A stretch of 62,543 nucleotides of DNA from Betaproteobacteria bacterium UBA5582 (GCA_002425245.1 DILW01000152.1:1-62543); one strand, 5' to 3'; counted from the first letter of the stretch, positions 1-8,523 are shown. The notes: generated by a model not told the origin, from the sequence alone. Program-made: numbers and translations.

Positions 1-177
1 ACCTCCCCCCCCTTCCCCTCCCCGCCCCCCTTCCGCTTGCTGCGGGCCAGCCTGCTCGCCCGCGGGCGGGCGCGTGAGGCAGTGCTACGGCCGGCCGATC
101 TGGCCGACGGCTTCTGGCTGGGCAATGCGCTACGCGGCCTGATCCCGGTTGAATTGCGGCCGGGCGGCGAAATCTAG
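1..177 (+). CDS. C-terminal fragment of a probable aminodeoxychorismate lyase / PabB-PabC fusion
   Basis: Frame 1 is open from the window edge to TAG at 175-177. The last ~45 codons read like the end of a PabC-type PLP enzyme or a PabB-PabC fusion of p-aminobenzoate synthesis: a reading such as LRASLLARGRAREAVL, then an acidic turn, then FWLGNALRGLIPVEL. In that family the segment packs beside the PLP site and ends with a similar (W/L)xGNxxRG motif. The first ~11 codons are an improbable run of Pro, Ser and Phe from poly-C DNA and may be a contig-edge error. The identification rests on a short C-terminal pattern, so it is moderate. Confidence 0.5.
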   Translation, partial: TSPPFPSPPPFRLLRASLLARGRAREAVLRPADLADGFWLGNALRGLIPVELRPGGEI

Positions 178-181
178 GGAA

Positions 182-225
182 ATTTCACGGTCGACCATGA
201 AATCCGGGGATTTTGCGGTCGACCG
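182..225. repeat. Two GGTCGACC palindromes 28 bp apart in the gap after the first gene
   Basis: An imperfect 10-bp inverted repeat (182-191 against 194-203, one mismatch) is centred on GGTCGACC. A second perfect palindrome, CGGTCGACCG, lies at 216-225. The two GTCGAC cores are 28 bp apart, about three helical turns. There is no T-run, so this is not an obvious intrinsic terminator. It sits between convergent genes, where an operator is less expected. Function unknown. Confidence 0.4.
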
Positions 226-242
226 TTGATCTTGCGGCTTTT

Positions 243-731
243 TCAGCCGGCGGCCTTGCGCCGCTTGTTCAGGTAGAGCAGGGCGAGCGAGACGAGGGCG
301 CCGAGCAGCGCGTAGAGGAAGACCTTGCCGCTGATTTCCTGGTATTCGACCAGCACCGGCTGTTCGTTTTCAATGCGGTAGCGCACCGTGGTCTGGAAAT
401 TCCAGGCCGAGGCCTTGACCTGCATGCCGCCGGGCAGCGTTTTCCACTGCACGGTGATCATCTCGTAGGCGGTCTCGCCGCTTGCCTCGGCGGGAAGCAG
501 CGAGCTCACCCGGCCGTCGGCGCGCGCAGCGGCCAACTGGCCGACCGGCATGGCGCAGGTCTGGCCGTCGGCGCAGCGCACGGCGATCGGGTAGTCGGGC
601 AGCCATTCGCCACCCTTCTGCCACGGCCAGAACAGGAACAGCCCGAGCCCCCAGAGCCAGACCAGGACGCAGAACACCATCAGGGCGCTGAAGATCGCGG
701 AGAAGCGTTGTGTGTGCTGCGGCGCGCTCAT
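243..731 (-). CDS. Hypothetical membrane protein with two transmembrane segments
   Basis: The product is 162 aa if started at ATG 731, where the valS stop (733-735) sits 1 nt upstream; a longer in-frame extension into valS is unlikely. A hydrophobic helix spans about residues 12-35 (FSAIFSALMVFCVLVW onward) and a second lies near the C-terminus (VFLYALLGALVSLALLYL), followed by a basic tail NKRRKAAG. The central ~80 residues are soluble and mention CADGQTC, a pair of cysteines that could form a disulfide, which would place the loop in the periplasm. The spacing suggests co-transcription with valS. No family was recognised. Confidence 0.7.
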   Translation of the reverse strand: MSAPQHTQRFSAIFSALMVFCVLVWLWGLGLFLFWPWQKGGEWLPDYPIAVRCADGQTCAMPVGQLAAARADGRVSSLLPAEASGETAYEMITVQWKTLPGGMQVKASAWNFQTTVRYRIENEQPVLVEYQEISGKVFLYALLGALVSLALLYLNKRRKAAG

Positions 732-732
732 C

Positions 733-3561
733 TCAGTTACCCAGCTTGGCCAGTTGCGTTTGCAACTTGCCGAGCGTCGCGCCGAACTCGGCGACCCGCT
801 GCTTTTCCTGCTCGACCACGGCGGCCGGGGCGCGGGCGACGAAGCTCTCGTTGCCAAGCTTGGCCTGGGCGGACGTGATCTGCTTCTCCAGTTTGTCGAT
901 TTCCTTCTTCAGGCGCTCCTTTTCGGCCGCGACGTCGATCTCGACCTTGAGCATCAGGCGCGTTTCGCCGACGACGGCGACCGGTGCCATCGCATCTTCC
1001 GGCAGGTCGGCGAGGATCTGCACTTCGGACAGCTTGGCCAGCGCCTGCAGGATCGGCGCGAACTCGGCGATCTCCGCACCGCCGCCGGCGACCAGCAGCG
1101 GCGTGCGCTGGGCCGGGGAAATTCCCATCTCGCCGCGCAGGTTGCGGCAGGCATGGGCCAGCGCCTTCAGGCGGTCGACCTTGGCTTCGCTGGCGGCGTC
1201 GATCTTGTAGTCCTCGGCGCGCGGGTAGGCGGCGAGCATGATCGAGTCGTGCGTCTTGCGCCCGGCAATCGGCGCCACGGTCTGCCACAGTTCCTCGGTG
1301 ACGAAGGGGATCAGCGGGTGGGCCAGGCGCAGGATGGCTTCCAGGGTGCGGATCAGGGTCCGGCGGGCGCCGCGCTGCTGGGCCTCGTTGCCGGTCTGGA
1401 CCTCAACCTTGGCGATTTCCAGGTACCAGTCGCAGAACTCGTCCCAGACGAACTTGTAGATGGCCTGGGCAATCAGGTCGAAGCGGTAGTCGGTGAAGTG
1501 GCGCTCGACTTCCTGCTCGACGCGCTGCAGCTGGCTGACGATCCAGCGGTCGGCGAAGGAGAATTCGAGCGGTGCGTTGCCGCCGCAGCTGGGGCCGTTC
1601 TGCTGGTGGTCGAGCGCCAGGTCGTGGCCCTCGACGTTCATCAGCACGAAGCGGGTGGCGTTCCACAGCTTGTTGCAGAAATTGCGGTAGCCGTCGCAGC
1701 GATTCAGATCGAACTTGATGTCGCGGCCGGGCGAGGCGAGCGAGGCGAAGGTGAAGCGCAGCGCGTCGGTGCCGAAGGCCGGGATGCCTTCCGGGAATTC
1801 CTTCTTCGTCTTCTTGGCGATGCTCTCCGCCTGCTTCGGGTTCATCAGGCCGAAGGTGCGCTTTTCGACCAGCGCGTCGACGCCGATGCCGTCGATCAGG
1901 TCGATCGGATCGAGCACGTTGCCCTTCGACTTCGACATCTTCTGGCCTTCGCCGTCGCGGATCAGGCCGTGCACATAGACGTGCTTGAAAGGGATCTTGC
2001 CGGTGATCTGCTTGGTCATCATGACCATGCGCGCGACCCAGAAGAAGATGATGTCGAAGCCGGTGACCAGCACCGACGACGGCAGGTATTGCTGGAGCAG
2101 CGGGTTGGCGGCGTCGACGGCTTCGTCGCCGGTCCAGTCGAGCGTCGAGAACGGCCACAGGGCAGACGAGAACCAGGTGTCGAGGACGTCCTCGTCGCGG
2201 CTGAGGGTGCCGGTGTAACCGGCCTTGGCGGCAGCGGCGCGGGCTTCTTCCTCGCTGTGGGCGACGAAGGTCTCGCCGTTTTCGCCGTACCACGCCGGAA
2301 TCTGGTGGCCCCACCACAGTTGGCGCGAGATGCACCAGTCCTGGATGTTGTTCAGCCACTGGTTGTAGGTGTTGACCCAGTTTTCCGGGTAGAACTTGAT
2401 CTCGCCGGAATGGACGACTTCCAGCGCCTTCTCGGTGATCGACTTGCCGTCTTCGCCCGGCTTCGACATGGCGACGAACCACTGGTCGGTGAGCATCGGC
2501 TCGATGACGACGCCGGTGCGGTCCCCGCGCGGCACCTTGAGCTTGTGCTTGTCGACCTTGACCAGAATGCCTTCGGCTTCGAGATCGGCGACGACCGCCT
2601 TGCGGGCGTCGAAGCGATCGAGGCCGCGATACTTCTCGGGCGCGTGTTCGTTGATTTTGCCATCCAGCGTCAGGATGGAAATCATCGGCAGATCGTGGCG
2701 CTGGCCGACCGCGTAGTCGTTGAAGTCGTGCGCCGGCGTCACCTTGACGCAGCCGGTACCGAATTCGAGATCGACGTAGGAATCGGCGATGATCGGGATT
2801 TCGCGGCCGGTCAGCGGCAGCTTCACCATCTTGCCGATCATGTGCTTGTAGCGCTCGTCTTCCGGATGGACCATTACCGCGGTGTCGCCGAGCATGGTTT
2901 CCGGCCGCGTCGTGGCGACGACCAGGCTATCCGAGCCATCGGCCAGCGGATAGCGGATCTGCCACATGAAGCCGTCTTCTTCTTCCTGGACGACTTCCAG
3001 GTCGGAAACGGCGGTGTGCAGCTTCGGGTCCCAGTTCACCAGACGCTTGCCGCGGTAGATCAGGCCTTCGTTGTAGAGGCGGACGAAGGTTTCGGTGACC
3101 ACCTTGTTGAGGCCGGCGTCCATCGTGAAGCGCTCGCGCGTCCAGTCCGGGCTGGTGCCCATGCGGCGCATCTGGCGGGTGATCGTGCCGCCTGAGTATT
3201 CCTTCCATTCCCAGACCTTTTCCAGGAACTTCTCGCGGCCGAGGTCGTGGCGCGAAATGCCCTGCGCGTCGAGCTGGCGCTCGACGACGATCTGGGTGGC
3301 AATGCCGGCGTGGTCGGTACCCGGCTGCCACAGCGTGTTGTGGCCGCGCATCCGGTAGTAGCGGGTGAGCGCGTCCATGATCGTCTGGTTGAAGCCGTGG
3401 CCCATGTGCAGCGTGCCGGTGACGTTGGGCGGCGGCAGCTGGATGCAGAAATTGTCCGGCTTGCTGCTATCGACGCCGGCGGCGAAGTAATTGCGCGATT
3501 CCCACTCGGGATACCAGCGGCGTTCAATGTCGGCGGGTTCGAAGGCTTTGGCGAGTTCCAT
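733..3561 (-). CDS. valS: Valine--tRNA ligase
   Basis: The 942-aa length is normal for bacterial ValRS. This cytoplasmic class I synthetase charges tRNA(Val). The HIGH signature appears as HMGH in PPNVTGTLHMGHGF near residue 50, and KMSKS appears in GQKMSKSKGNVLDP around residue 550. The CP1 editing domain lies between them. The C-terminal ~70 residues form the charged coiled coil typical of ValRS (VAAEKERLKKEIDKLEKQI). The ATG at 3561 places residue 1 just before the conserved AFEPADIERRWYPEWE opening. A possible -10 box lies 30 bp upstream. Confidence 0.98.
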   Translation of the reverse strand: MELAKAFEPADIERRWYPEWESRNYFAAGVDSSKPDNFCIQLPPPNVTGTLHMGHGFNQTIMDALTRYYRMRGHNTLWQPGTDHAGIATQIVVERQLDAQGISRHDLGREKFLEKVWEWKEYSGGTITRQMRRMGTSPDWTRERFTMDAGLNKVVTETFVRLYNEGLIYRGKRLVNWDPKLHTAVSDLEVVQEEEDGFMWQIRYPLADGSDSLVVATTRPETMLGDTAVMVHPEDERYKHMIGKMVKLPLTGREIPIIADSYVDLEFGTGCVKVTPAHDFNDYAVGQRHDLPMISILTLDGKINEHAPEKYRGLDRFDARKAVVADLEAEGILVKVDKHKLKVPRGDRTGVVIEPMLTDQWFVAMSKPGEDGKSITEKALEVVHSGEIKFYPENWVNTYNQWLNNIQDWCISRQLWWGHQIPAWYGENGETFVAHSEEEARAAAAKAGYTGTLSRDEDVLDTWFSSALWPFSTLDWTGDEAVDAANPLLQQYLPSSVLVTGFDIIFFWVARMVMMTKQITGKIPFKHVYVHGLIRDGEGQKMSKSKGNVLDPIDLIDGIGVDALVEKRTFGLMNPKQAESIAKKTKKEFPEGIPAFGTDALRFTFASLASPGRDIKFDLNRCDGYRNFCNKLWNATRFVLMNVEGHDLALDHQQNGPSCGGNAPLEFSFADRWIVSQLQRVEQEVERHFTDYRFDLIAQAIYKFVWDEFCDWYLEIAKVEVQTGNEAQQRGARRTLIRTLEAILRLAHPLIPFVTEELWQTVAPIAGRKTHDSIMLAAYPRAEDYKIDAASEAKVDRLKALAHACRNLRGEMGISPAQRTPLLVAGGGAEIAEFAPILQALAKLSEVQILADLPEDAMAPVAVVGETRLMLKVEIDVAAEKERLKKEIDKLEKQITSAQAKLGNESFVARAPAAVVEQEKQRVAEFGATLGKLQTQLAKLGN

Positions 3562-3584
3562 GAGCTTGGCGGAAAAGGAGAAAA

Positions 3585-3600
3585 CCGGTAATTATACCGG
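3585..3600 (-). promoter_or_regulatory. Candidate valS -10 box inside a CCGGTA inverted repeat
   Basis: On the minus strand TATAAT (3591-3596) lies about 30 nt upstream of the valS start. It is embedded in a 6-bp inverted repeat with a 4-nt centre (CCGGTA at 3585-3590 and TACCGG at 3595-3600). No convincing -35 hexamer is present at 16-18 bp. The repeat overlaps the -10, so it could be an operator, but no regulator is implied by the sequence. Confidence 0.4.
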
Positions 3601-3626
3601 AGCGCCAGGCGGTCTTCGCCGCGATC

Positions 3627-3938
3627 TCAGTCGGTGTCCTGCGGCCTGGCCGCCTGTCTTTCCTCGATCAGCTCGGCGACGCAGGCGGCGACGATTTTCG
3701 GAATTTCCGCCTGCAGGCGTTGCTCGATCCGCCGGCTCAGGGCTTCGATCAGTGCTGTGTCGGTTTCCGGGGCTGCCCCGGCAGCTGGCGCAGCCAGCGA
3801 ATCGATGTCGAGCAGGACCGGGATTTCGTCGTCGGCGTCAACGGCGTCGGTGAGTACCGGAACTTCCTCGCTGTCCGGCGTGCTCAGATGGCGGCGCTGC
3901 ATCAGGGCGTCGGCGCGGGCGAGGATGGGGCTGGGCAT
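3627..3938 (-). CDS. Small acidic protein, DUF2486-like, next to holC
   Basis: This 103-aa product has an acidic, proline- and alanine-rich first half (DEIPVLLDIDSL) and an amphipathic helical C-terminus (ALIEALSRRIEQRLQAEIPK). It has no signal peptide or membrane segment. It starts 8 nt after the holC stop on the same strand, so it is probably translated from the holC mRNA. Betaproteobacteria often have a short uncharacterised protein of this build here (DUF2486-like); that match is from memory of style and position. No function can be assigned. Confidence 0.65.
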   Translation of the reverse strand: MPSPILARADALMQRRHLSTPDSEEVPVLTDAVDADDEIPVLLDIDSLAAPAAGAAPETDTALIEALSRRIEQRLQAEIPKIVAACVAELIEERQAARPQDTD

Positions 3939-3946
3939 GCGGCCTC

Positions 3947-4369
3947 CTAGCGGTCGTTCAGGTCAAAGTAGCGAACGTCGCAGCCCTGTTCCTTGTAGAA
4001 ACGGACGCGCTCGCGGGCGGCCTGGCGTCCTTCCTCGTCCTGGCCGACCACTTCGATCAGGCTCTGGAAGCGCTGGTAGGCAGCGGGGACAGCATTGGAC
4101 AAGTTCATCAGCCGTTCGGTCTGGGCGGGTTGCTCAAGCCGGTCGGCGATCAGGATCGGCGTTTCGCTGGCATGTGCGGCGTCGGCCCGGCAGTGGGGAA
4201 CGAAGCTGAGCGGGTCACGGGTCCACAGCAGGCGATCGACGCCGTCGGCCACCGGCTTGTCCGGCGCATAGATCAGCATCGTCTTGCCCTTGGCCCAGGC
4301 TCCGGCGATCAGCGCGCAGGCCGCGGCGATCTTGTCCGAGGCGCCGTGGTAGAAAAATACCTGGGTCAA
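3947..4369 (-). CDS. holC: DNA polymerase III subunit chi
   Basis: The product is 140 aa with the HolC pattern: a short N-terminal strand TQVFFYHGASDK, a central LLIYAPD-like strand and C-terminal FYKEQGCDVRYFDL. Chi forms the chi-psi pair in the clamp loader and contacts SSB on lagging-strand DNA. The best start is TTG at 4369, because homologous proteins begin with M-T-x-(V/I)-x-F-Y directly before this residue and no ATG is available. TTG overlaps the pepA stop (TTGA), which indicates translational coupling to pepA, the usual neighbour of holC in proteobacteria. Confidence 0.93.
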   Translation of the reverse strand: MTQVFFYHGASDKIAAACALIAGAWAKGKTMLIYAPDKPVADGVDRLLWTRDPLSFVPHCRADAAHASETPILIADRLEQPAQTERLMNLSNAVPAAYQRFQSLIEVVGQDEEGRQAARERVRFYKEQGCDVRYFDLNDR

Positions 4370-5862
4370 TCGACTTGTCCGGCGCGTTGCATCAGGTACT
4401 GCGTCAGCAGCGGTACCGGCCGCCCGGTAGCGCCCTTGTCCTTGCCCGAGGTCCAGGCGGTGCCGGCGATGTCGAGGTGGGCCCAGTCGTATTTCTTGGC
4501 GAAGCGCGACAGGAAGCAGGCGGCGCTGATGGCGCCGCCCCAGCGGCCACCGATGTTGGCCATGTCGGCGAACGGGCTCTTCAGCAAGTCCTGGTAGTCG
4601 TCCCACAGCGGTAGCTGCCAGGCGCGGTCGCCGGTCTCCTCGCCGGCCTCGATCAGGTCGCGGGCCAGGCCGTCCTTGTTGGCGAACAAGCCGGTGGCGA
4701 CGTTGCCAAGGGCGACGACGCAAGCGCCGGTGAGCGTGGCGACGTCGATCACCACGTCGGGGTCGAAGCGTTCGGCGTAGGTCAGCGCGTCGCAAAGGAT
4801 CAGGCGGCCTTCGGCGTCGGTGTTGAGGATCTCGATGGTCTGCCCGGACATCGAGGTGACGATGTCGCCCGGCCGGGTGGCCTTGCCGTCTGGCATGTTC
4901 TCGGTGGCCGGGACGATCACCGTCAGGTTGATCGGCAGCGCCATCTGCGCTACTGCCTTGATCGTGCCGAGCACGCTGGCGGCGCCGCACATGTCGTATT
5001 TCATCTCGTCCATGTCGGCGCCGGGTTTCAGCGAAATGCCGCCGGTGTCGAAAGTGACGCCCTTGCCGACCAGAACGACCGGCTTGCTCGATTTGGCGGC
5101 GCCCCGGTAGTGCAGGACGATCAGCTTCGGCGGCTGTTCGGCGCCGCGGGCAACGGCCAGCAGCGAATGCATGCCGAGCGCTTCCATATCGGCGCGCTCG
5201 AGGATTTCGCAGTCCAGGCCGAACTGGCCGGCCAGCAATTGGGCTTGCTCGGCGAGATAGGTGGGGTGACAGACATTGGCCGGCAGGTTGCCGAGGTCGC
5301 GCGTCAGCGCGCAAGCTTCGCCGATGGCGACGCCCTGCTGCATGGCGGCTTCTGCCTGGGCCAGTTCGTTGCGTCGCTCGACGATCAGGGTCAGCCTGCG
5401 CAGCGGGCGGCGGGAATCGTCGGGCTTGCTCTTGAACTGGTCAAAACGGTAGCCGGCGGCCAGCGCATTGACCACCGCCTGGCGGATGCGCCAGGCAATG
5501 CCGCGTTTGCGTACGGCGATCTCGCTCAGGAACAGGCTGGCGTCCTGGGCGCCGGTGCCATCCAGGGCCTTGATCGCCGCGCGGATGGCGGTACAGTAAT
5601 CCTTCTCCCGGAATTCCTTTTCCTTGCCCAGGCCAACCAGCAGTACACGATCGCTCAGGCTGCCGGGCAGATTGTGCAGGAGCAGGGTGGCGCCGGTCTT
5701 GCCGTTCATGTCGCCACGCCGCAGTATGTCGCTGATCAGGCCACCGGAAGCGTTGTCGAGCAACTCTGCCGACAGGGTCAGTCGGCGGTTTTCGAAAACG
5801 CCGACGACGACGCAGCCGCTACGCTGTTTTTCCGGGCTTCCGCTTTTTATGCTAAATTCCAC
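4366..5862 (-). CDS. pepA: Cytosol (leucyl) aminopeptidase
   Basis: The 498-aa length matches the M17 family. The enzyme removes N-terminal residues with two metal ions; E. coli PepA also binds DNA. The catalytic domain shows VGKGVTFDTGGISLKPG, MKYDMCGAA and the family signature NTDAEGRLIL around residues 345-355, which contains metal ligands and the catalytic Arg. The N-terminal ~170 residues form the usual less conserved domain. It is transcribed divergently from lptF and is followed by holC with overlapping stop and start codons. Confidence 0.97.
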   Translation of the reverse strand: MEFSIKSGSPEKQRSGCVVVGVFENRRLTLSAELLDNASGGLISDILRRGDMNGKTGATLLLHNLPGSLSDRVLLVGLGKEKEFREKDYCTAIRAAIKALDGTGAQDASLFLSEIAVRKRGIAWRIRQAVVNALAAGYRFDQFKSKPDDSRRPLRRLTLIVERRNELAQAEAAMQQGVAIGEACALTRDLGNLPANVCHPTYLAEQAQLLAGQFGLDCEILERADMEALGMHSLLAVARGAEQPPKLIVLHYRGAAKSSKPVVLVGKGVTFDTGGISLKPGADMDEMKYDMCGAASVLGTIKAVAQMALPINLTVIVPATENMPDGKATRPGDIVTSMSGQTIEILNTDAEGRLILCDALTYAERFDPDVVIDVATLTGACVVALGNVATGLFANKDGLARDLIEAGEETGDRAWQLPLWDDYQDLLKSPFADMANIGGRWGGAISAACFLSRFAKKYDWAHLDIAGTAWTSGKDKGATGRPVPLLTQYLMQRAGQVD

Positions 5863-5897
5863 GCGCTGCTCCTAGTACCAAGGAAATATCGGCATCC

Positions 5898-5912
5898 CGT
5901 GGATTATCCACG
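5898..5912. promoter_or_regulatory. Perfect 15-bp palindrome between pepA and lptF (operator candidate)
   Basis: CGTGGAT-T-ATCCACG has perfect 7-bp arms around a single central base, too tight to fold as an RNA hairpin, so a dimeric protein site is more likely. It covers the pepA -10 and lies 24 bp before the lptF start, so one bound protein could control both divergent genes. Confidence 0.5.
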
Positions 5913-5932
5913 TATTTTTTCGGTTTCGTCAA
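5903..5932 (-). promoter_or_regulatory. Candidate pepA promoter
   Basis: On the minus strand TTGACG (5927-5932) is followed 18 bp later by GATAAT (5903-5908), about 40 nt upstream of the pepA ATG. This matches sigma-70 boxes at 5/6 and 5/6 positions. The -10 lies inside a perfect palindrome described separately. Confidence 0.6.
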
Positions 5933-5935
5933 AGC

Positions 5936-7009
5936 ATGATATTCGAGCGCGCCGCACGGCGTGAATTCGCTCAGGCAGCAGCCGGCATCAGCATTGTCCT
6001 GCTCGCCGTGGTGACCTCCATTCAGTTGATCCGCCTCCTCAAGGATGCGGCCGGCGGCGTGATCGCGCCCGAAGGCGTGCTCGCGCTGCTCGGTTTCGCC
6101 CTGGTCAAGTATCTGCCGATGCTGCTGACCCTGACCCTGTTTGTCGCCGTGCTGCTGCCCTTGTCGCGCATGTATCGCGACTCCGAAATGGTGGTCTGGT
6201 TTGCCAGCGGCATGCCGCTGACCGACTGGCTCAAGCCGGTGCTGCGCTTTGCCCTGCCGATGGTCATCGCGATTGGTGCGCTATCCATGGTTTTGTCGCC
6301 CTGGGCCAGTCAGCTACAGGGGCAGTATCAGGCTGCCTTGTCGGCACGCTCGGAATTGGCGGCGCTCTCTCCGGGAGCGTTCAAGGAAGTGCGCAAGGGG
6401 CGCCAGGTCTATTTCGTCGAAAGACTCGATGGCGAATCCGGTAAGGTGGGCAATGTCTTCGTTGCATCGATGCAGGAAGGCAAGCTTGGCGTGGTGATGT
6501 CGAATTCCGGGGCTCAGGAAATCCGCGACAACGGTGACCGCTTCCTGGTCCTGGAAAATGGGCGGCGTTACGAGGTCGAGCCGGGGAGCGCAGCCTTCAA
6601 GGTCATGGATTTCGAACGCTACGCAGTGCGCACCGATGACGGTGAAGTCAAGCCGGTCTGGCAGTCGCCGCGGCGCATGCCCTTTCTCGATCTGCTCGGC
6701 CAGACGACGCCGGACATGCGCGGCGAACTGCTCGCACGCATCGCCATCCCGGTGTCGGCCGTGATCCTGGCCTTGCTGGCCATTCCCCTTTCCTACGTGA
6801 ATCCCAGGGCCGGGCGCTCGGCCAACATCCTGATCGCCATCCTGGTTTACGCCATCTACAGCAACCTGATTTCCGTGTGCGAGGCCTGGGTGATCGGCGG
6901 CAAGCTGTCGTTCGCGCTGGCGGTCGTCCTGCCCCATCTGCTCATGCTGCTCCCCCTCGGATTACTCTTCTATGGCCGGATGTTCGGCTGGCAAAGGCGG
7001 ACGGCCTGA
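5936..7009 (+). CDS. lptF: LPS export system permease LptF
   Basis: The 357-aa product is the size of the LptF/LptG family. With LptG and the LptB ATPase it extracts lipopolysaccharide from the inner membrane and passes it to LptC. Three hydrophobic helices precede a periplasmic beta-jellyroll region (about residues 130-260) and three follow, the family's 3+3 layout. The opening IFERAARREFAQAAAG resembles the LptF coupling helix region. The stop overlaps the lptG start by one base (TGATG), implying coupled translation. Confidence 0.96.
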   Translation: MIFERAARREFAQAAAGISIVLLAVVTSIQLIRLLKDAAGGVIAPEGVLALLGFALVKYLPMLLTLTLFVAVLLPLSRMYRDSEMVVWFASGMPLTDWLKPVLRFALPMVIAIGALSMVLSPWASQLQGQYQAALSARSELAALSPGAFKEVRKGRQVYFVERLDGESGKVGNVFVASMQEGKLGVVMSNSGAQEIRDNGDRFLVLENGRRYEVEPGSAAFKVMDFERYAVRTDDGEVKPVWQSPRRMPFLDLLGQTTPDMRGELLARIAIPVSAVILALLAIPLSYVNPRAGRSANILIAILVYAIYSNLISVCEAWVIGGKLSFALAVVLPHLLMLLPLGLLFYGRMFGWQRRTA

Positions 7010-8094
7010 TGTTCCGGCTCCCCATCTATCAGCGCTACCTGATGCGCGAGACCTTGCAGGCCATTCTTCTGGTCCTGCTGGCCTTCGTCGTCCTGTTCGG
7101 ATTTTTCGATTTCATCGAAGAAGCACGTGGCGTCGGTCGCGGACGCTACGATATCTGGGTGGCGCTGGGTTCGGTGCTGTTGTCGATGCCGGGGCTGGTC
7201 TATGAACTGATTCCGGTCGCTTGCCTGATCGGCACGCTGTACGCCCTGGCAACGCTTGCCAGACATTCGGAAATCACCGTCTTGCGTGCCTCGGGGTTGG
7301 CGACCCGTGGTCTGCTCGGGACGCTTTACCGGGTCGCGGCGCTACTGGCTGTGGCCACCTTCCTGATCGGTGAGGTGCTGGTGCCGGTCAGCGACCGCCT
7401 GGCCCAGGACCTGAAGGCGGGTGCCATGGACAAATCCTTCGCCCAGCAGGGCTTCGTCAGTGGCATCTGGGTCAAGGACGGCCGTGAATTCATCAATGTC
7501 GGCAACGCGCTCAGTGAGCGCTTCCTCGAAGACGTGCGCATCTATCGCTTTGCCGACAGTGGCGCTTTATTGTCGGTGACCGAGGCCAAGAGTGCGGCCT
7601 TCGCCGAGCGCGGCGGCTGGTTGATGAGCGAGGTGATGAAAACCTCGATCGACGGCGAGCAAGCCAGTGTGGTGCGCCTGGAGAGCGAGGTCTGGTCTTC
7701 GTCGATTACTCCCGACCTGCTGTCGGCTCTGGTGGTGTCGCCGGAGCGGATGTCCTTGTTCGACCTGTTCAACTATACCCGGCATCTTTCGGGCAATCGC
7801 CAGAACACCGAGCGTTACGAAATAGCCATCTGGAAGAAGTTGTTCTATCCGCTGGCCTCGCTGGTGATGGTGACCCTGGCGCTGCCTTTCGGCTATGCGC
7901 ACGACCGTGTCGGCGGCGTCAGCCTCAAGATCTTCGGTGGCGTCATGCTCGGCATCGGCTTCTACGCCCTGAACGGACTGTTCTCCAATCTGGGGGTGAT
8001 CAATGCCTGGCCACCGATGGCCAGCGCTTCAGCTCCGGCGCTTCTGTTTTTTCTGGCCGCGATCGTGATGATCTGGTGGGTCGAGCGGCGCTGA
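7009..8094 (+). CDS. lptG: LPS export system permease LptG
   Basis: The 361-aa partner of LptF. ATG 7009 overlaps the lptF stop and precedes MFRLPIYQRYLMRETLQ, the expected LptG-type opening; a longer in-frame reading would only extend into lptF. Three N-terminal helices, a periplasmic middle domain and three C-terminal helices (LASLVMVTLALPFGY onward) are visible. The last 66 bp overlap the 3' end of the convergent RDD gene. Confidence 0.96.
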   Translation: MFRLPIYQRYLMRETLQAILLVLLAFVVLFGFFDFIEEARGVGRGRYDIWVALGSVLLSMPGLVYELIPVACLIGTLYALATLARHSEITVLRASGLATRGLLGTLYRVAALLAVATFLIGEVLVPVSDRLAQDLKAGAMDKSFAQQGFVSGIWVKDGREFINVGNALSERFLEDVRIYRFADSGALLSVTEAKSAAFAERGGWLMSEVMKTSIDGEQASVVRLESEVWSSSITPDLLSALVVSPERMSLFDLFNYTRHLSGNRQNTERYEIAIWKKLFYPLASLVMVTLALPFGYAHDRVGGVSLKIFGGVMLGIGFYALNGLFSNLGVINAWPPMASASAPALLFFLAAIVMIWWVERR

Positions 8095-8508
8095 CGTTGC
8101 TTCCCGGTCGATGCGGGTGCCGGCGATGCGGTCATGCAGGAATAGTCCCTCACGGTCGAACAGAGCCCAGAACAGCCCGGCACCGAACAGGCAGATGCTC
8201 GGCCAGGCGGCCATGTAGCGCAGCACGGCTTGCAGCGGACGGGGGGCGCCGCCGCCTTGATCGACCAGGCGCAATTTCCAGGTTTTCATCGGCAGCGTCT
8301 GGCCGCCATGCAGCCAGCACCAGATGAAATAGATGCCAAGTACCACAAACACGTGCAGCCAGAGCAACTTGCCGCCAAGGTTGATGCCGAAACCGGAGAG
8401 GATCACCTGCGGAAACAGGAAAGTGGCGAGCAGGATGGCGAAGACGACAAGGCCTTCGTAGAGCATGGCGCCAAGGCGGCGGCCGATGCTGGACGGGTCA
8501 TGAATCAT
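8029..8508 (-). CDS. RDD family membrane protein
   Basis: A 159-aa membrane protein of the RDD family, which is named for conserved Arg and Asp residues. The N-terminal RRLGAMLYEGLVVFAILLA, the second helix LLWLHVFVVLGIYFIWCW, and the late motif FLHDRIAGTRI (D and R conserved) fit the family. Members are proposed ion or solute exchangers, but this one is unassigned. The hydrophilic C-terminal tail (DHHDRGQKKQKRRS) overlaps the end of lptG on the other strand. It is the last gene of the sigma factor operon. Confidence 0.85.
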   Translation of the reverse strand: MIHDPSSIGRRLGAMLYEGLVVFAILLATFLFPQVILSGFGINLGGKLLWLHVFVVLGIYFIWCWLHGGQTLPMKTWKLRLVDQGGGAPRPLQAVLRYMAAWPSICLFGAGLFWALFDREGLFLHDRIAGTRIDREATSAPLDPPDHHDRGQKKQKRRS

Positions 8509-8523
8509 GTAGTATTGGCCGGC

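Noticed and set aside
712..3195. Long open frame on the plus strand opposite valS
   Set aside because: It is antisense to an intact valS with clear motifs; such frames are common in high-GC DNA and the translation is low-complexity.
5898..5912. Terminator at the pepA-lptF palindrome
   Set aside because: The one-base centre cannot form an RNA loop and both genes point away from it.
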